From Euryarchaeota archaeon UBA549 (GTDB lineage Archaea; Thermoplasmatota; Poseidoniia; Poseidoniales; Poseidoniaceae), in the NCBI GenBank assembly GCA_002495645.1, contig DAGF01000015.1, forward strand, positions 1 through 20,329: DNA of 20,329 nt. The letters are read 5' to 3'. Both the position numbers and the translations under genes were made by a program. The notes below the pieces were generated by a model. That model made no database searches. It was given only the letters and a program-made list of their open reading frames with translations, and had not been told where the DNA came from. Positions 1-6,593 of the stretch are shown here, one piece after another (within the stretch, counting starts at the first letter, position 1; every line of letters starts with the position of its first letter).

Positions 1-1
1 C

Positions 2-640
2 CCGCTTCAACTGGTGGAACTTCCCAACGGCGTTCATGTTCCAGCCGATGCCGAATACGTTTGGTGGGGAAGAGTCACGCTGGAAGACGATGATGAGGGA
101 CCCTATGTGGACATCACAGGCACGGTCGATGATGTTCGCCAAGAACCCGTCATTGAAATCGACGGACTCGTTCACCGAAATGACCCGATTTTCCACGCCT
201 TGATCCCAGGCGAAGCCGAACACAAGACACTGATGGGTCTGCCACGGGCCCCGACCATCAAGGCAGCTGTGAACGAAGTGGTTGAGTGCCTCGACGTCCA
301 CATGACCGAAGGTGGATGCGGTTGGTTGGGAGCCGTGCTGAAAATTCGCAAGAAGAACGCTGATGATGGCATGAAAGCCATCAAGGCTGCCTTTGATGGG
401 CACAAGAGCATGAAAATCGTCACCGTTGTAGACGAGGACATCGACATCACCGACCCTGTCCGCGTTGAGTGGGCCATGATGACACGTTGGCAACCCGACA
501 AGGACACCTTGATTCTCAGTGACCAGCGAGGAAGTTCTCTTGACCCATCGCGTTATGAAAACGGGCGAACCTCCAAGATCGGCTACGATGCCACCATTGA
601 GTTTGGTGTGAACCGAGATGGGTTCATGTCCGTGCAGTGA
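2..640 (+). CDS. UbiD-family decarboxylase, C-terminal part (5' end outside window)
   Basis: This is the last roughly 210 residues of a UbiD-type, prenylated-FMN-dependent (de)carboxylase. The frame is open back to base 2, so the GTG at 14 is internal. Family full length is about 420-490 residues, so about half is missing upstream. Visible landmarks are an EGPYVDITG stretch (the family's EGPF-x-D/E-x-x-G active-site region), the HALIPG segment, and near the C-terminus VVDEDIDITDP followed by DQRGSSLDPS, all typical of the family. In archaea such proteins serve either quinone biosynthesis (4-hydroxybenzoate-type substrates) or the modified mevalonate pathway (anhydromevalonate phosphate decarboxylase). 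The fragment and its neighbours do not decide between them. The stop lies 9 bases before the next gene, whose GAGGT ribosome-binding site overlaps the stop, so the two are probably cotranscribed. Confidence 0.9.
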   Translation, partial: PLQLVELPNGVHVPADAEYVWWGRVTLEDDDEGPYVDITGTVDDVRQEPVIEIDGLVHRNDPIFHALIPGEAEHKTLMGLPRAPTIKAAVNEVVECLDVHMTEGGCGWLGAVLKIRKKNADDGMKAIKAAFDGHKSMKIVTVVDEDIDITDPVRVEWAMMTRWQPDKDTLILSDQRGSSLDPSRYENGRTSKIGYDATIEFGVNRDGFMSVQ

Positions 641-649
641 GGTCGTTGA

Positions 650-1651
650 ATGTCTGAAAGCCAAGATCTCCTGCAACATCCACGCAGGAACTTGGGTAAC
701 CGATACCGTTCAACCGCTCAAAAATTTGCGAAATTAGCGAAAGCGGACCCAGCACGTGCTGCGGAAAACATGGCATGGGCGGAACAAAACGCACGTCAGG
801 CCATTCTCCACGATTTCACCGACGAACGTAATTGGAGGTATCTCGCCGAACTCAAAGTCCTCAACGAGGATGCTGACGGCCTGCACGCTGTTTTGGAAGA
901 TGTGTTCATCATCCTCGGAAGGGACCCTGAAAATCTCGACCAACTCAGCGGCATCGATTACCTCGGGGTGGGAAGAGAACTCCTGGAAGCGGCTTTCGCC
1001 CGGGACGCCCTCGACCCTGATGCATGGTGGGAGCGCCTTTCCACAACTGAAGGCGATGAGGGAATCAACGAATTCGCCGAGCGCTGCCGACGCCTAGATT
1101 TCCGAGACCAACGAGCAAACATCGTTTTTGGTCGTCGCTTGGAACGGTTGCGCTCGGCAGGCCATGAAGAGGTCTTCATTGAATTGGCCAAGCACCTGCT
1201 GGCCCACCGTCCCATCAACCACGAGTTGTGGCTTGAGATGGGCCGTCTTCATGAACGTCGAAACGAAATTGATGAGGCCTGGTCGTGCTATGACCAAGTC
1301 CAACAATTGCGCCCGCACCTCAAAGAACGAGACAGGTTCCTCGAGCGTCTGAAAGGCAACATGGATGGAGAGGAGAAGAAGCCGTGGTCGGGCCCGTCCA
1401 TCGACCATCGTAAGGCCTTCCTCGAGGGCATGCAATCGCTGACAGAACGAATCTCAAGCCCTGCCGAGCCCATCCAGCCCGCTGAAGAGAACAGCGAAGA
1501 GAACCAGGTGCATCCCGACGAGGCAAAACTGGCCAACCTCATTGAACAGGGCGATTTACAATCTGCGTTCTTCCTCGCACGTCGCCTCTTGGCATCGGGT
1601 GAAGGTTGGGCCGAAGAGTGGTTGGTCCAAATCCAATCTCAAATGGTGTGA
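650..1651 (+). CDS. TPR-like helical-repeat protein, function unknown
   Basis: I do not recognise a named family. The 333-residue protein is soluble and almost wholly helical, with no signal peptide or membrane segment. A tetratricopeptide-like unit is clearest around residues 190-225, where ELWLEMGRLHERRNEIDEAW is followed by a Y-x-x-V helix. Further weak repeat-like helix pairs lie at about 60-130, and a last helical pair at about 290-330 follows a charged, proline-rich linker. Such proteins usually act as assembly or binding scaffolds. The ATG at 650 is supported by GAGGT 7 bases upstream. Only 3 bases separate it from the Nudix gene downstream, so UbiD, this gene and Nudix form a likely operon. 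A second helical-repeat protein of similar size faces it from 3116-2052. Confidence 0.8.
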   Translation: MSESQDLLQHPRRNLGNRYRSTAQKFAKLAKADPARAAENMAWAEQNARQAILHDFTDERNWRYLAELKVLNEDADGLHAVLEDVFIILGRDPENLDQLSGIDYLGVGRELLEAAFARDALDPDAWWERLSTTEGDEGINEFAERCRRLDFRDQRANIVFGRRLERLRSAGHEEVFIELAKHLLAHRPINHELWLEMGRLHERRNEIDEAWSCYDQVQQLRPHLKERDRFLERLKGNMDGEEKKPWSGPSIDHRKAFLEGMQSLTERISSPAEPIQPAEENSEENQVHPDEAKLANLIEQGDLQSAFFLARRLLASGEGWAEEWLVQIQSQMV

Positions 1652-1654
1652 GGC

Positions 1655-2050
1655 ATGAGCAACTCACCAATCTTCGTCTTGGCATGGGTGACCCGTGATG
1701 GTCAAGCCCTTACACCGATGGGCGAAGGAGGTGAAGTGTTGTTTGTAGAACATCCAGAGCGAGGATGGGAGATTCCGGGTGGCCATCTCGAGGAGGATGA
1801 GACCCCCAAGGAGGCTTTGATTCGTGAAGTACGGGAAGAGACTGGATTGGATTGCACCTTCGTAACATGGAACAAAACCTACTACCCCAAAGGTTGGGTG
1901 GCACATGTTGTCGTATCAGGGGAATCCGCAGGAAACTGGCAGGTAAACGATGAGAAGGTCTCGTCTGTGAAATGGTGGAAGGATGTGCCGCCGGTCAAGG
2001 TATGGACAGTTGAGGAATTCGAGGACCTCGCACGGCATTTTTCGTCCTAA
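1655..2050 (+). CDS. Nudix hydrolase
   Basis: The 131-residue protein carries a complete Nudix box at residues 43-65, matching G-x5-E-x7-R-E-x-x-E-E-x-G-L with no deviation: G43, E49, then REVREETGL. The box binds Mg2+ and catalyses hydrolysis of a nucleoside diphosphate linked to another moiety. The substrate cannot be read from sequence; candidates include oxidised nucleotides, ADP-ribose-like compounds and capped or triphosphate RNA ends. The ATG follows the upstream TGA by 3 bases and is preceded by a GTGAGG ribosome-binding sequence. Its stop codon is one base away from the stop of the convergent gene on the other strand. Confidence 0.93.
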   Translation: MSNSPIFVLAWVTRDGQALTPMGEGGEVLFVEHPERGWEIPGGHLEEDETPKEALIREVREETGLDCTFVTWNKTYYPKGWVAHVVVSGESAGNWQVNDEKVSSVKWWKDVPPVKVWTVEEFEDLARHFSS

Positions 2051-2051
2051 C

Positions 2052-3116
2052 TCACGGCATCGCCAGTTCGGCCAAACGCTGACCCCATGCCGCTGTTTCC
2101 TCAGGCGTAGAAGCGCATGCTTGGGCCACCGCTGCCAGCATCGGGTCGTCCACAACTTCTGGTTGACTCATCAAGGAAGCAAAGGCCTCCATTCGATCAA
2201 GCCGGTGAGCCAACGTCAACATGGCTCGCACGTCCGGACGTTCAGGACCATCCCAGCCGGGCTGAAGATGTTCACAACACCATTCAAACACCCCGTTGAT
2301 GTCATCGGGATGAACGGCAAGCACAAGAGGCTCTTCTTCCAGGTCCAAGGGACGGGCGGTCTCAACTTGAACATGCATGGGCTGGGCATCCTCCGATTGG
2401 TGGCCGATAGCGAGGTCCAAGAAGAGGGAACCGGCTTCAATGGCCATTTGCGTCTGGGCTGCGAGCATGGCATGTTTGTGTGCGTTCCAGGCATGCCGCC
2501 CAGCGTCAAACAAGTGACCGAGCGCCTGTCGGATGCGGCTCGCACCGAGGCGAGAAATGGCGATTGTTTCATGGGCGTGGCCTGCTTTTCTTGAAATATC
2601 ACCGTACACCTGAAGCGCCATCAAGGCCTCTCCTTGAGCCATGTGGTAGGCCGCCTTGTTGAGGAGAGAAAGGTCATGGTCTCGACTGGCCTTAGCCACC
2701 GATTTCAACCGTGTTTCTGCCCATGTCAAATCCTCTTCAGCCCCCTCCGTGTCGCCTGCTTCAAAACGAGCGAGACCTCGTTCCATTCGCAGACGTCCTT
2801 CAAGGGCTAAATCTCGGGTTTCAGGGGTGCGGACCACTTCAAGGGCTGACTCGATTGCTTCGTCCAAGTGCGTGTCTCCCAACCACCGTCGACGAACCAA
2901 ACCCAGCACCGCCAGTTCGCCTTTGGAAAGGTGTGGTTCCATCGCCTCCAGCAATTCGGGAGCATCCATGAAGAGGGCGGCTTCTGCCAGCGAGAGCCAT
3001 GAAGGCCACTCAAGTTCTTCCTTCCACTTTGCGAGAACATCACTCTCTACGGGGCCTTCATTGCGCCAGCGAGAAATGAAGACGCCAGGGCCTTGCGGTG
3101 TTTCAATCGTCGTCAT
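2052..3116 (-). CDS. Helical-repeat protein, function unknown, last gene of exosome operon
   Basis: Unrecognised 354-residue soluble protein, rich in alanine, leucine and glutamate, and apparently built of paired helices. TPR/SEL1-like A-x-x-A patterns fall around residues 110-230, for example in AAYHMAQGEALMALQVYGDI. I chose the ATG at 3116 because it forms an ATGA overlap with the TGA of the DHH gene. An upstream in-frame start would add 28 residues that are only antisense-like translation of the neighbour. The coupling suggests synthesis in proportion to the DHH phosphoesterase and perhaps physical association with it, but no catalytic motif is visible. It is the last gene of the minus-strand string and meets the Nudix gene tail to tail with one base between the stops. 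Confidence 0.8.
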   Translation of the reverse strand: MTTIETPQGPGVFISRWRNEGPVESDVLAKWKEELEWPSWLSLAEAALFMDAPELLEAMEPHLSKGELAVLGLVRRRWLGDTHLDEAIESALEVVRTPETRDLALEGRLRMERGLARFEAGDTEGAEEDLTWAETRLKSVAKASRDHDLSLLNKAAYHMAQGEALMALQVYGDISRKAGHAHETIAISRLGASRIRQALGHLFDAGRHAWNAHKHAMLAAQTQMAIEAGSLFLDLAIGHQSEDAQPMHVQVETARPLDLEEEPLVLAVHPDDINGVFEWCCEHLQPGWDGPERPDVRAMLTLAHRLDRMEAFASLMSQPEVVDDPMLAAVAQACASTPEETAAWGQRLAELAMP

Positions 3117-4123
3117 GAATTCACCTCCCGTCGTGGTGTTCGGGCAACGGCATCGATAAAGGCCGTTTCTGCCTCGATCGGGTCCACATTTCCGGTCCAT
3201 CCTGCAGCACCGTCGTGTCCACCGCCCTCGCCGCCAATCGATTGTGCCATGACGTTCATGATCTCACCCATGTGAAGTCCGGCTATCACGCTTGAACGCG
3301 GGGCTCGCACGGTGAGGCGGGTACTGCCGTTGCGATGACGCGTGACAACCACTGCATCAGCGCCCAAGCCATTCAACATGGATGCGACCTTGCCTTCGAG
3401 GGTACCGGCGGTGGTTCTGAGGACGGTCCAAGGACCGGCCTCCGTGGTGTCGGCCCGCTGAAGCCCCCGAAGTACGGCTCCGCGATCGCTCGGGGTCATG
3501 GTGGTGTCTTCCATGTCTTCAATGAAGTGCTGATAATCCAAGCCCCCACGTTCAATCAACATCGAGGCCGTAGAGAATGAGCCCGCATCCGCATGCCGGA
3601 AACGACCCGTATCGGTCACCAATCCTGCGAGGAGAAATTCACACACTGGAGGCGTGAGGGCTTGAGGTGCATGAGCCAAAAGGTAGCGCCCGACCACTTC
3701 GGTTGTGGAACGAACATCCCATTTGAGACTCAAATCCTCATCGCCCAGCGACCATCCGTCAGTGGCGTGGTGGTCAATGACGCACAGGGGTACATCCGGC
3801 AAAACGAGGCCTGTCTGGTCGGGTGCAGCAGCATCAACGACGACAAGGCCTGCCAATTGTTTGGGCCAACCCGTGTTGGTGGATTTCAACACCCGGTAAG
3901 GTGCGTTATGCCGCTCGATCATGCGCTGAGCAACACGACCAACATGGAGGCCGGCAGCCATCAAGTTTGGGTGGCTGGCAGCAAGAGCGACAGCCGAACC
4001 GATGGTGTCCATATCGCCGTTCTTACCCGTGATTACGGCAACAGGCCCGTTGGTTGTGGCCGTTGTTAACCAATCATGAAGCCGAAGAAGTTCCTCGGAC
4101 AACGATACGTCGGAGGTGGTCAT
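3113..4123 (-). CDS. DHH/DHHA1-family phosphoesterase (RecJ/NrnA-like)
   Basis: A 336-residue protein with the DHH domain followed by a DHHA1 domain, the layout of NrnA-type oligoribonucleases and cyclic-dinucleotide phosphodiesterases. Motif I is GKNGDMDTIGS (residues 33-43), with D37 and D39 in place but a glycine where the family usually has the first metal-binding histidine. Motif II is VVVDAA (D97), motif III is DHH at 117-119, and motif IV is VTDTG at 169-173. DHHA1 shows the GGGHDGAAG nucleic-acid-binding loop at about 300-308. The expected reaction is hydrolysis of very short RNA or DNA from an end, or of pApA/pAp-like substrates. The start forms an ATGA overlap with the end of prefoldin beta, and the stop overlaps the next start the same way, so it is translationally coupled on both sides. 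The exact substrate is unknown. Confidence 0.88.
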   Translation of the reverse strand: MTTSDVSLSEELLRLHDWLTTATTNGPVAVITGKNGDMDTIGSAVALAASHPNLMAAGLHVGRVAQRMIERHNAPYRVLKSTNTGWPKQLAGLVVVDAAAPDQTGLVLPDVPLCVIDHHATDGWSLGDEDLSLKWDVRSTTEVVGRYLLAHAPQALTPPVCEFLLAGLVTDTGRFRHADAGSFSTASMLIERGGLDYQHFIEDMEDTTMTPSDRGAVLRGLQRADTTEAGPWTVLRTTAGTLEGKVASMLNGLGADAVVVTRHRNGSTRLTVRAPRSSVIAGLHMGEIMNVMAQSIGGEGGGHDGAAGWTGNVDPIEAETAFIDAVARTPRREVNS

Positions 4124-4437
4124 TCTTGTGCACCTTGGAGCGATTGCTTGAGTTCATCGTAGGTCTGAATCAATTGCTTCTCACGTTCGGTAAAGCGCTC
4201 AAGATGGACACTGAGGGATTCAAGGGTCTCACGCAATTCACCCAAAAGGGCTTCTTTGTCCGCCACTTCAATCAAAACCCCACCCATTTGTCGGTGCAAC
4301 GCCAACCCCTCGGGCTGAGATTCAACAGCCGCAATGGTCCCCTCAAGTTCCTGAACTTGGGCGCGAACACTGCTCACCTGTTGGCGTGCAGCTTGAACTT
4401 CAGCCACGACGAGTTGGAGTTGGTCGAGTTGTTCCAT
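4120..4437 (-). CDS. pfdB: Prefoldin subunit beta
   Basis: A 105-residue protein with the prefoldin beta layout. Two long coiled-coil helices (about residues 1-40 and 60-105) flank a short beta-hairpin segment, and the conserved centre is HRQMGGVLIEVADKEALLGE. Prefoldin is a cytosolic hexameric chaperone of two alpha and four beta subunits that holds unfolded chains and passes them to the thermosome. I chose the ATG at 4437 because it has a GGTGAG ribosome-binding site 4 bases upstream and begins exactly where family homology should begin. The longer frame to 4539 would add 34 residues overlapping the neighbour. The position after the L37Ae and Pcc1-like genes is the usual archaeal one. The TGA overlaps the ATG of the DHH gene. 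Confidence 0.9.
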   Translation of the reverse strand: MEQLDQLQLVVAEVQAARQQVSSVRAQVQELEGTIAAVESQPEGLALHRQMGGVLIEVADKEALLGELRETLESLSVHLERFTEREKQLIQTYDELKQSLQGAQE

Positions 4438-4469
4438 GGACTCACCTGTCCTTAGGAACAGGCCGAGGT

Positions 4470-4694
4470 TCAAGAATGCTTTCCGAAAACCTGCAGCACG
4501 GAATCGGTGGCGATGAGGCCACGCAGGCGTGTGTTCCACATGGCTCGCAAGTCCTTAGAGTGAGTTTCATCCAGGGTGATTGAAAACCGGTTTTCGTCCA
4601 ACCACTCGGTTGCACAATCGGTGGCCAAGCACGCAGCAAGCGCTTGTGTGTCCTTGACGCTACGCGACTGAACGGTGAGTGACAGATGCCACAT
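4470..4694 (-). CDS. Pcc1-like KEOPS complex subunit (probable)
   Basis: A short protein of about 74 residues. The segment SKDLRAMWNTRLRGLIATDS resembles the C-terminal helix of Pcc1, where a D-x-x-x-L-R-A-x-x-N-S-x-L-R pattern is typical, and the first 30 residues fit the opening strand and helix. Pcc1 is the dimerisation subunit of KEOPS, which makes the t6A37 modification in ANN-decoding tRNAs. Position supports the call, since in many archaea a pcc1 gene lies between the L37Ae/rpoP genes and prefoldin beta. The start is uncertain: the ATG at 4694 lacks a good ribosome-binding site, GTG or TTG codons lie at 4703 and 4706, and the frame remains open to 4760 inside the L37Ae gene. A 32-base gap follows before prefoldin beta. 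Confidence 0.65.
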   Translation of the reverse strand: MWHLSLTVQSRSVKDTQALAACLATDCATEWLDENRFSITLDETHSKDLRAMWNTRLRGLIATDSVLQVFGKHS

Positions 4695-4713
4695 GGCCAA
4701 CACCAATGCTTGG

Positions 4714-5076
4714 TCACTCTTCCTCTTCAAGAGAGGGGCGGTTAGCCAACTCACGCTCATAGTTCATGGCCGCTTCTTGGGCGATGAACGCCATGTCGGC
4801 GGTGGTAGCACCGTCAACGGAGCGGCGAAGAATTCGGTTGTTGGCATCAGAGGCACGAGTGAACGGTTCCCAGGCGCCGCCAGCGAAGGTGTGACCGCAC
4901 TTCTTACACGACCAAATGCCGACGGATTGGCGTTCGACCTTGGGGTACTGGCAGACTGGACAGGTGTACTTGCGGGAACGCTTGGCCATAGCCGAGCCTG
5001 CATTTCGGCGAACGGACACACCGTAGCGTGCTCCGAATCGTGCTGTTGCGCCTGCTTTTTGGGTTCGCTTTGCCAA
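4714..5076 (-). CDS. rpl37ae: 50S ribosomal protein L37Ae (eL43)
   Basis: The protein starts MAKRTQKAGATARFGARYG, the characteristic N-terminus of the family, and has one zinc ribbon with C39-x2-C42 and C57-x2-C60 followed by GHTFAGGAWEP. It is a large-subunit protein that binds 23S rRNA. The start is TTG at 5076, directly after the TGA of rrp42, backed by a strong AGGAGG 8 bases upstream inside rrp42 and by the family N-terminus; there is no suitable ATG. At 120 residues it is about 30 longer than usual. The extra C-terminal tail (about 88-120) is helical and ends in an acidic EEEE run. The usual downstream neighbour rpoP is not present. Confidence 0.95.
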   Translation of the reverse strand: MAKRTQKAGATARFGARYGVSVRRNAGSAMAKRSRKYTCPVCQYPKVERQSVGIWSCKKCGHTFAGGAWEPFTRASDANNRILRRSVDGATTADMAFIAQEAAMNYERELANRPSLEEEE

Positions 5077-5862
5077 TCAGTTCCCCTCCTTTTCTGCCAC
5101 GAGTTCTCGAAGTTCCACGCATCGCTTTTGTGCCACATCAAAGATCTCGGCAAACTCGGCGGGAGTGAACACCCCTTTTAGCCCCTTCTGTAGCGAGTGG
5201 AGATGGCCTTCATCACCCAAGGTGATGTGAATTCGCTCATCGCCTCCGAGTTCTTCCTGCTCGTTGGCATCAAGAACGAAACGTCCGCCGACACGCGTGA
5301 ATGAGGCCATAATCGGGGTGCCATTCACCAGAAGCTTGTGGTCTTCACCAACATCGAAGCGCTCAGCAGGGACGACGGCAGTGCGCAAAGCAGCGATGGC
5401 TGCCAAGCCACAAGCGTCGAAGATGTTGCCTTGGTCGGAGAGAACGTGGATGTCGATCATGACTCCCCAGACCTTCTCGCCGGGAACAATGCAGAGGCTC
5501 TCCATATCGATGCAACCGGATTCACGAATCCCACGGTCAACCACACGGCCCAACTCAATGGACTGAGGAGAGGGGGGTCCGGGTTCGTATTTTCGGCCAG
5601 CGACCGGTCGGAGTTCAGCACCGCACATCAAGGAGCCTTGCGTTGGACGGTCTGGCCAAGGTGTTCGGAGTTCAAATTTCACTCCAGCGTAAACGACCGT
5701 ACCACCAATGACGACCTTGGCAGAGCCTTCGGCGTTGTACAAGCAATCCGTTTCCAACGAAACATCTCGTGCATCCCAGCGACCGCGGCCGTCGATTCGG
5801 TTGTCTTCCTCAGCCAAACGAGCGAGTTCCTGTCGCAACAAGGAGGGGACGAGTTCAACCAT
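5077..5862 (-). CDS. rrp42: Exosome complex subunit Rrp42 (non-catalytic RNase PH-like)
   Basis: A 261-residue RNase PH-fold subunit. In the archaeal exosome it alternates with Rrp41 in the hexameric ring; it lacks phosphorolytic activity itself but shapes the RNA and phosphate path. Recognisable segments are the opening NRIDGRGRWDARDVSLETDC, the central GRVVDRGIRESGCIDMESLC block and DIHVLSDQGNIFDACGLAA, all typical of Rrp42 and of usual length. The catalytic aspartate pair seen in Rrp41 is absent, as expected. The ATG at 5862 overlaps the TGA of rrp41 by one base (TGATG). The gene sits in the standard rrp4-rrp41-rrp42 order and its end carries the ribosome-binding site for L37Ae. Confidence 0.96.
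   Translation of the reverse strand: MVELVPSLLRQELARLAEEDNRIDGRGRWDARDVSLETDCLYNAEGSAKVVIGGTVVYAGVKFELRTPWPDRPTQGSLMCGAELRPVAGRKYEPGPPSPQSIELGRVVDRGIRESGCIDMESLCIVPGEKVWGVMIDIHVLSDQGNIFDACGLAAIAALRTAVVPAERFDVGEDHKLLVNGTPIMASFTRVGGRFVLDANEQEELGGDERIHITLGDEGHLHSLQKGLKGVFTPAEFAEIFDVAQKRCVELRELVAEKEGN
5085..5090 (-). promoter_or_regulatory. Strong Shine-Dalgarno for rpl37ae, inside the rrp42 end
   Basis: On the minus strand the bases read AGGAGG, 8 bases before a TTG codon. It is among the best ribosome-binding sites in the operon and decides the unusual TTG start of L37Ae. It overlaps the last codons of rrp42, so ribosomes finishing rrp42 would cover or free it. Confidence 0.8.
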
Positions 5863-6593
5863 CAGGCCTCACCTCCATCGTATTTGCGCTTCAAGGCGTC
5901 AACCATGATGCCGTGAATCTCTTTGGCAGCTTTGAAGTTGTACTCCATGGCCAGGTTGAATTCATCAGCAGACAAATCCCCGTCCATTTGCAGGAACGCG
6001 ATTTCACCGGTGTTGGGCAAGATGCCCACGGGAAGGTCAGCTTGACCGTAGTTGTCTTCTGCTTTATCCAGGTCAAGAACAACCGTGTCCTCAATTTTTC
6101 CAGAAGCGACGCCTACAATCATGTCCCGCATTGGAATACCTGCATCAGCCAAGGCCACCGCAGCAGCGGTAATGCCTACACATCGAGTACCTGCTTCAGC
6201 AGCGAGAATCTCAATCTCAACTCGAATCTTCGAGCGAGGATAGCGCTCAACAAGGACGACCGACTCAAGAGCCTCGGCAGTGACCTTGGAAATCTCTCGG
6301 GAACGACGATTGAAACCAGGACGAATGCGGTCAGAGGTTGAGAACGGTGCCATGTTGTATCGAACATCAATCACGGCTCGGTCTTGACGCTGAATCTTCC
6401 GAGGGTGGGCTTCCATTGGCCCGTAAACGGCGGCTACAGCCACATTGAGTCCGTGGGTCACCATGGCCGAGCCTTCAGCAGCAGGTAACACGCCGGCTTC
6501 GATCGAAACCGGTCGCATTTCATCCACCTTACGGCCGTCCAATCGGCTACCGTCGTCGTTAAGCAATTGTACGTCTCCATATCCACCCATCAT
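5862..6593 (-). CDS. rrp41: Exosome complex catalytic subunit Rrp41
   Basis: A 243-residue RNase PH-fold protein, the phosphorolytic 3'-5' exoribonuclease (and RNA-tailing) subunit of the archaeal exosome ring. Visible landmarks are RLDGRKVDEMRPVSIEAGVL near the N-terminus, an arginine-rich RPGFNRRSREI segment (about 91-101) that fits the RNA/phosphate-binding region, and EDNYGQADLPVGILPN with D180 and D186. That pair has the same spacing as the catalytic D182/D188 of the Sulfolobus enzyme as I remember it. The ATG at 6593 overlaps the TGA of rrp4 (ATGA); a second ATG follows immediately, so the true start could be one codon later. Length and order match other archaea, so an active enzyme is expected. 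Confidence 0.97.
   Translation of the reverse strand: MMGGYGDVQLLNDDGSRLDGRKVDEMRPVSIEAGVLPAAEGSAMVTHGLNVAVAAVYGPMEAHPRKIQRQDRAVIDVRYNMAPFSTSDRIRPGFNRRSREISKVTAEALESVVLVERYPRSKIRVEIEILAAEAGTRCVGITAAAVALADAGIPMRDMIVGVASGKIEDTVVLDLDKAEDNYGQADLPVGILPNTGEIAFLQMDGDLSADEFNLAMEYNFKAAKEIHGIMVDALKRKYDGGEA

Noticed and set aside
14..640. A complete gene starting at the GTG at 14
   Set aside because: The same frame is open to the window edge and the protein is the C-terminal half of a longer UbiD enzyme, so the GTG is an internal codon.
1983..2594. 203-codon plus-strand open frame after the Nudix gene
   Set aside because: It lies antisense to the coupled helical-repeat gene and has histidine/arginine-rich shadow composition.
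4438..4539. 34-residue N-terminal extension of prefoldin beta
   Set aside because: It overlaps the Pcc1-like gene, has no prefoldin similarity, and the ATG at 4437 has a good ribosome-binding site.
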